NCBI GenBank assembly: GCA_030148365.1 | Contig: JASBTO010000254.1 | Location: forward strand, 1-7,973 | Reading direction: 5' to 3' | Source of the DNA: Kangiellaceae bacterium | GTDB taxonomy: Bacteria > Pseudomonadota > Gammaproteobacteria > Enterobacterales > Kangiellaceae | Length of the DNA: 7,973 bases | Part shown: in pieces, positions 1-5,697 of the stretch | How positions within the stretch are numbered: the first letter of the stretch is position 1 | Layout: every line of letters starts with the position of its first letter | Notes under the pieces: generated by a model | The model's input: the letters and a program-made list of their open reading frames with translations, nothing else | What the model was told of the DNA's origin: nothing | Databases searched by the model: none | Program-made: the position numbers and the translations under genes

Positions 1-218
1 TGGCCTGGTTCGGCGGCGCCATCGGCGTAAAAATTAAAGGCCTCTTCACCCAGGTCGCCCCACTGTTTCGCCTCATCATCGCCGGGCAGATAGCTGTAGT
101 TGGCCCACATACCGAAGGAAAGTGAGTTCTCGGCGCAAACGGTGCTGGTGAAAATCAAGGCGACACAGCCGGCAAGCCCGGTTGCGATATCCTTTTTGCA
201 GAAGCCTCTGCAGAAAAT
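1..218 (-). CDS. Exported protein of unknown function, N-terminal part (runs off the left edge)
   Basis: Read on the minus strand, an open frame leaves the window at base 1. From the ATT at 218 the first 29 residues form a convincing Sec signal peptide: a short basic start (R4, K8, K9), a hydrophobic core at about residues 11-25 and a V-C-A cleavage site before Glu-Asn. The mature part begins ENSLSFGMWANYSYLPGDDE and is rich in aromatic and acidic residues. That composition would suit a beta-barrel or other outer-membrane protein, but I recognise no family firmly. No ATG or GTG in this frame has a ribosome site, whereas AGGAGG at 224-229 lies 5 bases before the ATT, so I place the start there. 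A missed base in the A5 run around 197-201 (which would join the frame to the ATG at 235) is the main alternative. The exported-protein call is fairly safe; the exact start is not. Confidence 0.62.
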   Translation of the reverse strand, partial: MFCRGFCKKDIATGLAGCVALIFTSTVCAENSLSFGMWANYSYLPGDDEAKQWGDLGEEAFNFYADGAAEPG

Positions 219-223
219 GTGAT

Positions 224-229
224 CCTCCT
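224..229 (-). promoter_or_regulatory. Shine-Dalgarno site deciding an ATT start
   Basis: Minus-strand AGGAGG, a full anti-16S match, lies 5 bases upstream of the ATT at 218-216 that opens the signal-peptide frame. The nearby ATG at 235 lies upstream of this site and in another frame, so it cannot be the start this site serves. Confidence 0.5.
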
Positions 230-629
230 GACCATTGCCGAAGGCGGGGGTTGCCAGTACAAAAACCTGTGTAGAAGACAGATGCGGTTCCGCAGGTTTT
301 GAGTGTTTCCTGGCGCGCGTACCCACAGACCATAACACTTCGGGAAGCCGGGCGACACGACTAACCGGCTCGAACGCTAGTTATACGGCACTGTCCGGGC
401 CACCTCGACAACCAACTCTGTCACTAGCTGTCAGCAGACCGGCTCCCGGGCCTGAACCAGCCAGAGTGTTGCCTGAATTCGGCGTAACTTGCCTCGCCCG
501 TTGTCTGAATTGCCCAATACTCCTGTGCCTTTCGCCGGGGCGGTGCTTTCCTCCGTACGTCGGCGGTGGTAAATTTTTGTCATGGAATGCCGTGGCGACA
601 CCTACTGTTGCGCCCGGCTGTATTTACTC
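230..629. other. Divergent non-coding gap, no gene supported
   Basis: This roughly 400-base gap separates the leftward exported-protein gene from the rightward methyltransferase gene, so both promoters should lie here. An open frame crosses it on the plus strand (235-660), but its translation is rich in Pro, Ser, Arg and Cys, matches no family I know, lacks a ribosome site and runs into the methyltransferase start. I treat it as chance. I saw no tRNA cloverleaf, no riboswitch I could name and no convincing -35/-10 pair. Confidence 0.5.
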
Positions 630-636
630 AAGGAGG
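630..636 (+). promoter_or_regulatory. Shine-Dalgarno site of the methyltransferase gene
   Basis: AAGGAGG sits 4 bases before the ATG at 641. It decides the start against an in-frame upstream ATG at 566 that has no such site and would add 25 non-conserved-looking residues. Confidence 0.8.
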
Positions 637-640
637 CCTC

Positions 641-1591
641 ATGGCAAAATACCGCGATAACCTTCCGCAAATGGAAAAACGCCTGTTCCTGACCGATGGC
701 GGGCTCGAAACCACCCTCGTTTTTCATGAAAATATCGACCTGCCGGACTTTGCCGCCTTTACCCTGCTCGACAGCGATGGTGGCAAGAAAACCCTCGAAA
801 GCTACTTTGATCCTTACCTTGCCCTCGCCCGCCAACATTCCGCCGGCTTGATCCTCGATACCTGTACCTGGCGCGCGAACCCGGACTGGGGCGCCCGGCT
901 CGGCTACGACCAGCAGGCACTGGACCGCATTAATCAGGAAGCGGTGGCCATGCTCAAGCCCATCCGCGAGCGCCATGAAATTCCCGCGTCACCCATGCCG
1001 TTAAATGGTTGCATTGGCCCCCGGGGGGACGGTTATATCGCCGACACCGCGATGACGCCGGCACAGGCCCGAGACTATCACTTGCCGCAAGTCCGCTCAT
1101 TTGCGGCGGCTGATGCGGATATGGTCAGCGCCATCACCATGACCTCCGCCGATGAAGCCACTGGCATTGTCCAGGCGGCTGAGTCCGCCGGCATGCCGGT
1201 AGCGGTGGCCTTTACGGTGGAAACCGACGGTCGCTTGCCGAGTGGCGAATCCCTCGCCGATGCCATCGCCAAAACCGATGCCCGGACCGGCGCCTACGCA
1301 AGCTACTTCATGATCAATTGTGCCCACCCAACACATTTCGATCACGTCCTTGCCAGCGACGGTGACTGGCGCCAACGCATCCACGGCCTTCGCGCCAATG
1401 CCTCGGCCATGAGTCATGCCGAGTTGGATGAAGCCACCGAACTCGACAGCGGCGATCCTGATGATCTGGCAAGCCGCTACGCTTCGTTTTGCAAGTCACT
1501 GCCCAATCTGAATGTGTTCGGCGGATGTTGCGGCACCGATCATCGCCATCTTGCCGCAATCGCGGAAGCCTGCCGGCCGCAATTTTTCTGA
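641..1591 (+). CDS. Homocysteine S-methyltransferase family protein
   Basis: This 316-aa protein belongs to the zinc-dependent homocysteine/betaine S-methyltransferase fold, soluble TIM-barrel enzymes that move a methyl group from a donor such as S-methylmethionine or betaine onto homocysteine (or a related thiol or selenol) to give methionine. The family marks are visible: an opening DGGLETTL at residues 19-26, a mid-barrel NGCIGPRGDGY at 122-132, the first zinc cysteine in MINCAHP (C227), and the C-terminal GGCCGT with the paired zinc cysteines C296-C297. Length fits the single-domain family; no cobalamin or folate domain is attached, so it is not a full MetH. The methyl donor cannot be read from sequence. 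The gene stands alone: no downstream gene is close, and a palindrome follows 9 bases after the stop. The start at 641 is set by AAGGAGG at 630-636. Confidence 0.93.
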   Translation: MAKYRDNLPQMEKRLFLTDGGLETTLVFHENIDLPDFAAFTLLDSDGGKKTLESYFDPYLALARQHSAGLILDTCTWRANPDWGARLGYDQQALDRINQEAVAMLKPIRERHEIPASPMPLNGCIGPRGDGYIADTAMTPAQARDYHLPQVRSFAAADADMVSAITMTSADEATGIVQAAESAGMPVAVAFTVETDGRLPSGESLADAIAKTDARTGAYASYFMINCAHPTHFDHVLASDGDWRQRIHGLRANASAMSHAELDEATELDSGDPDDLASRYASFCKSLPNLNVFGGCCGTDHRHLAAIAEACRPQFF

Positions 1592-1600
1592 GTTGCCGTC

Positions 1601-1620
1601 CCGGCCCTGATCAGGGCCGG
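1601..1620. terminator. Perfect 20-bp palindrome after the methyltransferase gene
   Basis: The two 10-base halves (CCGGCCCTGA and its complement) are perfectly self-complementary and very GC-rich, 9 bases past the stop codon. No T-run follows, so this is not a classical intrinsic terminator. It may stop transcription weakly, protect the mRNA 3' end or, being a perfect palindrome, fold only as a cruciform or short-loop hairpin. Confidence 0.45.
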
Positions 1621-1737
1621 CAGCAAACCGTCTGCTACCGGCCGTGAATTGTCCCGGCTGAAAAATCCCGCCAATTCCTGTAAGTTCCCCTACGCGACAT
1701 AACAAGTTCACCCTGCGTAATTGATGGCCATCCTGCC

Positions 1738-1752
1738 TCCGGATAAACCGGA
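1738..1752. repeat. Small inverted repeat upstream of the sigma-factor promoter
   Basis: TCCGG and CCGGA flank ATAAA. The pairing can be extended outward by CCTG (1732-1735) and CAGG (1753-1756) with two unpaired bases on the left. It lies just before the larger 12-bp inverted repeat at 1756-1787, so two hairpin- or operator-like elements are stacked in front of the sigma gene. Confidence 0.4.
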
Positions 1753-1755
1753 CAG

Positions 1756-1787
1756 GGAAAATCCTTATTCTCCTGTAAGGATTTTCC
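1756..1787. repeat. Perfect 12-bp inverted repeat over the -35 element
   Basis: The left arm 1756-1767 (GGAAAATCCTTA) and right arm 1776-1787 (TAAGGATTTTCC) are perfect complements around an 8-base spacer. The right arm covers most of the TGTAAG -35 element and the first part of the promoter spacer. A protein bound here would compete with the polymerase, so an operator is a reasonable reading. A transcribed hairpin is less likely, because the start point should lie downstream. Confidence 0.6.
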
Positions 1788-1799
1788 GGGGCGTCCGTC
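1774..1799 (+). promoter_or_regulatory. Candidate ECF-sigma promoter (autoregulatory)
   Basis: TGTAAG at 1774-1779 and CGTC at 1796-1799 are separated by 16 bases, the arrangement typical of promoters read by many ECF sigma factors (a TGTAA- or TGAAC-type -35 and a CGTC/CGTA-type -10). It lies 32 bases before the ATG of an ECF sigma gene, and such genes commonly drive their own promoter. I found no second copy of this pair by eye elsewhere in the window. Confidence 0.6.
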
Positions 1800-1831
1800 T
1801 CCTCCGGTGAAACCCCCAACAAGGAAATGCC

Positions 1832-2413
1832 ATGCCGTTAACCCAGGACGCTCGCCGCCTGTACCGGAAAATGACATCACCCCAGCCTGACAGCGAAAGC
1901 CGTGAGGAGATTCTGCAGGCGCTGCATGCCCATGCCGGACTGATGATCAGCTCGGCGGCGCGGGTCACGGGCAGGATACCCGATGCTGAAGATGTTGCGC
2001 AGGACGTCGCGGAAAAGCTACTGCAATCGCCGCCCTCAGAGGTCCGTAGCTGGCCGGCGCTGCTCAAGACCATGGCAGTGAACGCCGCGATTGATCGCAT
2101 CAGAAAGCGGCGTGACTGGACCGATTTGCCGCCGCCGGAGGGGCTGCCGGAACCCGAACAAACCCTGACCGGGGAACAGCGTGCCGAGGCCTTGCGAGCG
2201 GCCGTTTCGCGTCTGCCCGAGCGGGACGCTACCTTGTGCAGCCTCGCTTATTTTGCCGAGCTCAGCCATGGCGACATCGCGACGCAACTCGATATGTCGG
2301 TCAATAACGTCGGCGTTGCCCTGCACCGGATCCGCAAACGTCTTGCCGATGATCTCAGAGACGCCCTGGGCATGGATACTTTCGCACCGCACAATTCAGG
2401 AGAAACTGCGTGA
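1832..2413 (+). CDS. ECF-type RNA polymerase sigma factor
   Basis: This 193-aa protein has the two-domain layout of ECF sigma factors. Region 2 spans about residues 25-95 and includes the conserved acidic stretch DAEDVAQDVAEKLL (51-64) and the -10 recognition helix segment SWPALLKTMAVNAAIDRIRKRR (73-94). A proline/acid-rich linker (99-112) follows, then region 4 at about 118-172 with LPERDATLCSLAYFAELSHGDIA and a helix-turn-helix near 144-167 that should read the -35 element. It directs core polymerase to a small regulon. The next gene starts on its last stop base (TGATG), which implies co-translation with the membrane protein that probably controls it. The ATG at 1832 has AAGGA at 1821-1825; an ATG at 1827 is out of frame. 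Which ECF group it belongs to, and the inducing signal, cannot be told from sequence alone. Confidence 0.93.
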   Translation: MPLTQDARRLYRKMTSPQPDSESREEILQALHAHAGLMISSAARVTGRIPDAEDVAQDVAEKLLQSPPSEVRSWPALLKTMAVNAAIDRIRKRRDWTDLPPPEGLPEPEQTLTGEQRAEALRAAVSRLPERDATLCSLAYFAELSHGDIATQLDMSVNNVGVALHRIRKRLADDLRDALGMDTFAPHNSGETA

Positions 2414-3192
2414 TGAACACCAACAAAATCAACCCCGACGCTGACGAAAAATTCCTCGATGTATTTTTTGAGGCAGCCAACAACGAGTTACCGGAAGAAT
2501 CTTTGGACGCCGCTACCGCCAGGGCACGGAGCCGGCTGCCTTCGCAGGCCCCCCGGACCCGCACACAATTCATGAGCTGGCGCCTCGCCGGTGCAACGGG
2601 TTTTGCTGTCGCCGCACTGATGCTCGTGCCCTTGTTGATGCCCGGCCACAACGGCAGTGCCTTCGCCGAGGCCCAAGCATGGTTTGAAGCCTACCGGACA
2701 CTCCATGTCACCACCGTCATGGAGCAAAATGGCAACCGTTTCTCCCGCATGGAGGTCTGGGCCGATGACAAGGGTTCGGTCCGCATAGAGATGGACCCGG
2801 TTACCCACATCATTGATGCCGGCTCCGACACCATGCACATCCTGTTGCCCGGCAATCAGGTCATGAGCAAACCCGTCCTGACGGCAGGTAGCACCGGACC
2901 ATCCGACAAAACTTTTGCATGGGTGCAGGACATTCGCGACTTCCAGGGCGATGCGCAAGTGCTTGAGGAAACCCGCGTGATTGAAGGCATCGAGGCGAGT
3001 GGCTACAGCCTTTCCGTCGATGGCTCCTCGTTTATCCTGTGGGTGGATCCGGCGGACAACAGGCCTCTGCAGGTTGAAGGCGAACTGCCTGGCGGCCTGA
3101 CCATGCGCAGCGACCTGCAATTCGACATGGCACTGCCTGCTGGCGCCTTCACCGTGCCGGCTCATTACCGAAGACTCGACGCGCAGGACTGA
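2413..3192 (+). CDS. Single-pass membrane protein, probable anti-sigma/sensor partner of the ECF factor
   Basis: The 259-aa product has three visible parts: an acidic, helical cytoplasmic head (about residues 1-50, with DADEKFLDVFFEAANNELPEESLDAA), one membrane segment (about 58-76, GATGFAVAALMLVPLLMP) and a periplasmic domain of about 175 residues with alternating beta-type stretches (VTTVMEQNG, RMEVWADDKG, SVRIEMDP, FILWVDPADNRPLQVEG). That layout is typical of anti-sigma factors coded next to their ECF sigma. The periplasmic part recalls the LolA/RseB lipoprotein-binding fold, but this is a resemblance in pattern only. It has no zinc-binding HxxxCxxC motif and no cysteines at all. Its start overlaps the sigma stop by one base; a GTG at 2410 is an alternative start with better spacing (7 bases) from AGGAG at 2398-2402. 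Membership of the sigma operon is secure; the anti-sigma role is inferred. Confidence 0.82.
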   Translation: MNTNKINPDADEKFLDVFFEAANNELPEESLDAATARARSRLPSQAPRTRTQFMSWRLAGATGFAVAALMLVPLLMPGHNGSAFAEAQAWFEAYRTLHVTTVMEQNGNRFSRMEVWADDKGSVRIEMDPVTHIIDAGSDTMHILLPGNQVMSKPVLTAGSTGPSDKTFAWVQDIRDFQGDAQVLEETRVIEGIEASGYSLSVDGSSFILWVDPADNRPLQVEGELPGGLTMRSDLQFDMALPAGAFTVPAHYRRLDAQD

Positions 3193-3203
3193 GTAAACTT
3201 TTC

Positions 3204-3257
3204 ATCAGCCACACAAAAGCCGGATAATTTCGCAAGAAATTATCCGGCTTTGCTGAT
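3204..3257. terminator. Strong bidirectional hairpin terminator
   Basis: A perfect 16-bp stem (3216-3231 with 3236-3251) closes on a GCAA tetraloop, an especially stable GNRA loop. The stem base is A-rich on one side and T-rich on the other, so it gives TTT on the plus strand and TTTT on the minus strand. ATCAGC (3204-3209) and GCTGAT (3252-3257) extend it after a 6-base bulge. It lies 23 bases past the sigma-operon stop and can end both that operon and the oncoming BON-domain gene. Confidence 0.8.
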
Positions 3258-3263
3258 CCTGCC

Positions 3264-3323
3264 GCCCCAAACGGGGCTTCCCACTAAGGGTCCGACGCGA
3301 ACCCTGATAGCGGATGAGCCGCT
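3264..3323. repeat. Run of three small inverted repeats in the convergent gap
   Basis: Three further small hairpins follow the terminator: GCCCC/GGGGC (3264-3268 with 3273-3277), AGGGT/ACCCT (3287-3291 with 3301-3305) and AGCGG/CCGCT (3309-3313 with 3319-3323). None has a T-run. They lie downstream of the BON gene's stop and may act as a processed, protected 3' end of its mRNA. Confidence 0.4.
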
Positions 3324-3332
3324 ACTCCCTGC

Positions 3333-4181
3333 TCAGGAGTCCAGGCGTTTGCCAGCCCCTGAGGCGCTGGTGGATGCCCTGCCTGTCGCCGCTTCCTGCT
3401 GCGTGTTGGTAGCGCTCGCCGGTTTGTGATACTCCTGTGAGCCGGCGCTGATATCCAGATCCCGATCGATGGTCAGGCGATTGTGTACGTCCTTGATGCC
3501 CCGAATGGATTCTGCGCAGCGCTCGGCCTCACATTTCATGAAGCGGTTGCCGACCTGCCCTTCCAGGGTAACTTCGCTGTTATCGACCTTGACCTCGAAA
3601 TTTTCGGCGTTGATCCCGCCATGGGCTTCCAGGCGCTCACAGATCCGTTCCTGAAGCGACTCGGGGGAGCGTTGAAAACCCTTGGGACCCTTGCCGGCGT
3701 AGGGACCCGGAACATCCCAGTCTTCTGACCAGGCATAGTCGTAAGGTTGATTGCGCTGGCCCTGATAGTCCTGATGACCATGACCATACTCCCGTCTCTG
3801 GCTGCGGTAAGCCTGCTCATCGGGATAGGCTTCATGGAAGGACTGATGGGTCCGGCCGTAACCCTGATTCTGGGCGCGGCCGCCGCCTGCGTTGCCGGCC
3901 TCGCCCACGTCATAGCGGTAGCCTGATGGCCGCTCCCGATCATAGGTACTCTGGCCATAGCGGTTGCGCATGTCGCTGTATTGCCGAAACTCGTTATAGT
4001 CCCTGTCTTCCGCGGCAACCCGATAATTGTGTTCTACTCCGTCGTCGTAGGGATATTCCTCGTCAGAAAACCAGGATTTGACGTCCTGCTTGATGCGATC
4101 GACAAGGCTCCGTTCGTGGCGTTGACGACCGGTTTCCTGGTGGCGGTTTCTGTCCTGGTAACTCTGGTATCGACGTCCCAT
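3333..4181 (-). CDS. BON-domain protein with a long hydrophilic, Tyr/Arg/Gln-rich N-terminus
   Basis: In this 282-aa protein the C-terminal third holds one BON domain (about residues 173-238: SPESLQERICERLEAHGGINAENFEV, then VTLEGQV and AESIRGIKDVHNRLTI), a small alpha/beta domain thought to bind phospholipid or other hydrophobic ligands, as in OsmY and related osmotic-stress proteins. The first 165 residues are low in complexity, charged and rich in Tyr, Arg, Gln, Gly and Asp (for example DYQGQRNQPYDYAWSEDWD), probably disordered. They include SWFSDEE at 36-42, a short motif I recall from many stress-type BON proteins. A Ser/Ala/Thr-rich tail follows. There is no obvious signal peptide or membrane segment, unlike OsmY. 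The start is supported by AAAGGAGG (4188-4195) 6 bases upstream. It faces away from the hemerythrin gene, with which it shares a 586-base control region. A cell-envelope stress role is inferred from the domain and neighbours. Confidence 0.87.
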   Translation of the reverse strand: MGRRYQSYQDRNRHQETGRQRHERSLVDRIKQDVKSWFSDEEYPYDDGVEHNYRVAAEDRDYNEFRQYSDMRNRYGQSTYDRERPSGYRYDVGEAGNAGGGRAQNQGYGRTHQSFHEAYPDEQAYRSQRREYGHGHQDYQGQRNQPYDYAWSEDWDVPGPYAGKGPKGFQRSPESLQERICERLEAHGGINAENFEVKVDNSEVTLEGQVGNRFMKCEAERCAESIRGIKDVHNRLTIDRDLDISAGSQEYHKPASATNTQQEAATGRASTSASGAGKRLDS

Positions 4182-4219
4182 AACTGTTCCTCCTTTGCGA
4201 CTTCTGATGCGTTACTGCA

Positions 4220-4236
4220 GAACTCCCGATGAGTTC
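4220..4236. promoter_or_regulatory. Candidate operator upstream of the BON gene
   Basis: GAACTC (4220-4225) and GAGTTC (4231-4236) form a perfect inverted repeat with a 5-base spacer, 38 bases upstream of the BON-domain start. Size and spacing suit a dimeric repressor or activator; no specific regulator can be named. Confidence 0.4.
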
Positions 4237-4326
4237 AACATCCGGCGACAAGCACGGGAATGGGGCCCAACGTCAGGTTCCTTGACTTGCCTGCCTGACA
4301 TCACTGAGCAAGGTTCTGCTCCGTGC

Positions 4327-4394
4327 ATTTCGGCCCATCCCTGCATTCGCCGCTCTCCTACCCCAGGTACAGAGCAAATTTCGGGCCATCCTGC
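4327..4394. repeat. Imperfect direct repeat pair
   Basis: ATTTCGGCCCATCCCTGC at 4327-4344 recurs at 4378-4394 as ATTTCGGGCCATCCTGC, with one substitution and one deleted C, at a 51-base offset. It lies in the BON/hemerythrin control region. Two copies could be paired binding sites or a remnant of a local duplication. Confidence 0.4.
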
Positions 4395-4660
4395 CCCGGA
4401 AAACTCATTGGTTACTTTTATTCAGGCAAATCAGGCGCTTGGCATCTACTGACGCGCGCAAGAAATCGGCGAGAACTCCATGAGTTGAGAAAGTTGCGGC
4501 AAGGCTTTCAATCGAATTGTAATTTCTGCAATGCCGGGCTGGTCGTTCCAGTGATGGCTTTGGCGGGGCGGGTTTTCGAGCCGGAAAATTGTCTTTGGGG
4601 ATAATGAACCGTCCCGGCCTTCCGGCATCAAGGGCCACGGTCAAGCACCGGAGCATTTGA

Positions 4661-4705
4661 CAGCGCCCAACAGATACCGCAGGGTTTATCTGCTGTTCGG
4701 CACTG
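4661..4705. repeat. Imperfect 13-bp inverted repeat upstream of the hemerythrin gene
   Basis: CAGCGCCCAACAG (4661-4673) matches the complement of CTGTTCGGCACTG (4693-4705) at 11 of 13 positions, with a 19-base spacer. A shorter competing pairing, CAGATA (4671-4676) with TATCTG (4687-4692), overlaps it, so two exclusive hairpins can be drawn. A TTGACA hexamer (4657-4662) touches its left edge. It is either an operator or a structured leader about 60 bases before the start codon. Confidence 0.45.
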
Positions 4706-4767
4706 ACTCTGACGCCGAATAACCCGCGCAAACCGCGCGTAACCTCCAACCGAACCGGAGTACTGAA

Positions 4768-5211
4768 ATGGATATCTATGAGCGATTGAAAAAGGATCAT
4801 GTGCGGCAGCGGGACCTGGCCTCCCGGATAATGGATACATCGGGGGACAGCAAGGATCGCCGCGAACTTTTTGCCAAATTTCGCGAAGAAGTGGACAGCC
4901 ATGCTGATGCGGAGGAGCAAACCTTTTATGCGGCCCTGATCGAAAAACCCGATGGTCAGGAAAAGGCCCGTCACAGTATCAGCGAACACAAGGAAGCGGC
5001 AGATCTGCTGGAAGAACTGGACGAACTGGACATGGGCAGTGGTGGCTGGATCCACAAATTCGAAAAACTCAAACACGAAATCGTGCACCATCTCGATGAA
5101 GAGGAAAAAGAGGTGTTTCCACTGGCCAAAAAATTGATAGCGGACGACAAGGCAAAAGCCCTCGCGGAAGCTTTCGACAAACGAAAAACTGCGGAAAAGA
5201 AAAACCATTAG
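4768..5211 (+). CDS. Hemerythrin-like HHE cation-binding domain protein
   Basis: This 147-aa, highly charged, all-helical protein fills a single HHE hemerythrin domain, a four-helix bundle that binds a di-iron centre and in studied members handles O2, NO, reactive oxygen or iron. Candidate ligands lie in the expected order: H11 (LKKDHVRQRD), H45 and E49 (DSHADAEEQTFY), H74 (SEHKEAADLLEEL), H103 and then H107/H108 with E111/E112 (LKHEIVHHLDEEEKEVFPLAKK). The tail from about residue 125 is Lys/Ala/Glu-rich. No signal peptide or membrane segment is present, so it should be cytoplasmic. CCGGAG at 4755-4760 precedes the ATG by 7 bases. It is monocistronic, with a hairpin 14 bases after the stop. 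HHE proteins often sit among general-stress genes, as here. The exact ligand and activity are not readable. Confidence 0.92.
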   Translation: MDIYERLKKDHVRQRDLASRIMDTSGDSKDRRELFAKFREEVDSHADAEEQTFYAALIEKPDGQEKARHSISEHKEAADLLEELDELDMGSGGWIHKFEKLKHEIVHHLDEEEKEVFPLAKKLIADDKAKALAEAFDKRKTAEKKNH

Positions 5212-5224
5212 GTTTCGGAGCTGA

Positions 5225-5253
5225 CACCGACGAGCACCGGGTGTTCGTCGGTG
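5225..5253 (+). terminator. Terminator-like hairpin after the hemerythrin gene
   Basis: Nine-base arms CACCGACGA (5225-5233) and TCGTCGGTG (5245-5253) pair perfectly, and a further CAC/GTG pairing inside narrows the loop. The sequence that follows is pyrimidine-rich (GACTTCTCTCTC) rather than a pure T-run, so termination is probable but perhaps not complete. Confidence 0.6.
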
Positions 5254-5618
5254 GACTTCTCTCTCGCGGCACGCTTTATCCAGGCCCCACGAGCCAATGG
5301 CGTGCCGGAACAGTGCCTGTGGCCTACCGTCAGTCTCTTGTAAAAAATACAATTCATTGTAATTTCTTCCCGAATTTCCGGACTTTGCGGCCTTTCCCGA
5401 CCGGCAAAGAATACCGGCCAAGCAGCTTTCTGCTGACGCCGCGGCGCCTATTGGCCCACCTGAGTTGATTTTCCGAAAGCGCCTGCTTTACTGCGCAAAG
5501 TGTCTGAAAAAACCAATTTCCCGCCAGTTTAATCTCCTTAATTGATATTTCGTCGTGTAGCGCCAGCCAGCTTGCAGGTACTGAGCAGTCCTTGCCCTCC
5601 GCTTCAAAATGACGCCTC
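5254..5618. other. Non-coding control region upstream of the sigma-54 promoter
   Basis: I see no gene in these 365 bases; the frames on either strand lack ribosome sites and family features. It contains an AT-rich patch with overlapping inverted repeats at 5338-5361, then GC-normal sequence without clear structure, and ends at the -24 element. The distance from patch to promoter (about 260-280 bases) is compatible with an upstream activator site working by looping. Confidence 0.45.
5338..5366. promoter_or_regulatory. Overlapping TTGTA/TACAA inverted repeats, candidate activator site
   Basis: TTGTA (5338-5342) and TACAA (5348-5352) form one inverted repeat around five A's. TACAAT (5348-5353) and ATTGTA (5356-5361) form a second around TC, sharing the middle half-site. 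The right half opens the ATTGTAATTTC motif (5356-5366) that recurs in this island. Three half-sites in 24 bases suggest a protein-binding array. In front of a sigma-54 promoter, an enhancer site is the natural guess. Confidence 0.45.
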
Positions 5619-5634
5619 TGGCACGGGATCTGCA
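5619..5634 (+). promoter_or_regulatory. Sigma-54 (RpoN) -24/-12 promoter
   Basis: TGGCACG at 5619-5625 is an exact match to the -24 consensus; after GGAT comes CTGCA (5630-5634) at the -12 position, one base off TTGCA. The invariant GG (5620-5621) and GC (5632-5633) are exactly 10 bases apart. The predicted start is near 5645, giving a leader of about 53 bases before the ATG at 5698. Sigma-54 promoters need an AAA+ activator bound upstream, and none is encoded in this window. Confidence 0.75.
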
Positions 5635-5697
5635 TCTTAATACCGGTAATGAACGTGGCTGCGCACGGGACCAAAACCAAAACCTGAGGAGAAAATC

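Larger units (their letters stand above)
4182..4767. other. Divergent control region between BON and hemerythrin genes
   Basis: These 586 bases hold no frame I would call a gene. A long minus-strand open frame (4405-5421) is only the shadow of the hemerythrin gene. Visible elements are a GAACTC/GAGTTC inverted repeat near the BON start, an imperfect direct repeat (4327-4344 and 4378-4394), one copy of ATTGTAATTTC (4516-4526), a TTGACA hexamer at 4657-4662 and an imperfect 13-bp inverted repeat (4661-4705). The size is generous for two small genes and suggests layered control or an unrecognised small RNA. Confidence 0.5.

Noticed and set aside
355..385. tRNA T-arm-like GTTCGAG on the minus strand in the divergent gap
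   Set aside because: The flanking bases do not form the five-pair stem, and no acceptor, D or anticodon arm can be drawn around it.
235..660. 141-codon open frame on the plus strand in the divergent gap
   Set aside because: Composition is Pro/Ser/Arg/Cys-rich with no recognisable domain, there is no Shine-Dalgarno site, and it overlaps the start of the well supported methyltransferase gene.
2488..3165. 225-codon open frame on the minus strand
   Set aside because: It lies wholly antisense to the membrane anti-sigma candidate, and its His/Gly/Gln-rich product is typical of a shadow frame in GC-rich coding sequence.
4551..4566. GG-N10-GC spacing upstream of the hemerythrin gene as a second sigma-54 promoter
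   Set aside because: The flanking bases (TGGCTTT instead of TGGCACG, GGGCG instead of TTGCA) do not match the consensus; the spacing alone is expected often in GC-rich DNA.
4405..5421. 338-codon open frame on the minus strand
   Set aside because: Its central part is the exact antisense of the hemerythrin gene, giving Phe/Leu-rich runs that mirror Glu/Lys codons. There is no ribosome site or family feature, and the plus-strand HHE gene explains the openness.
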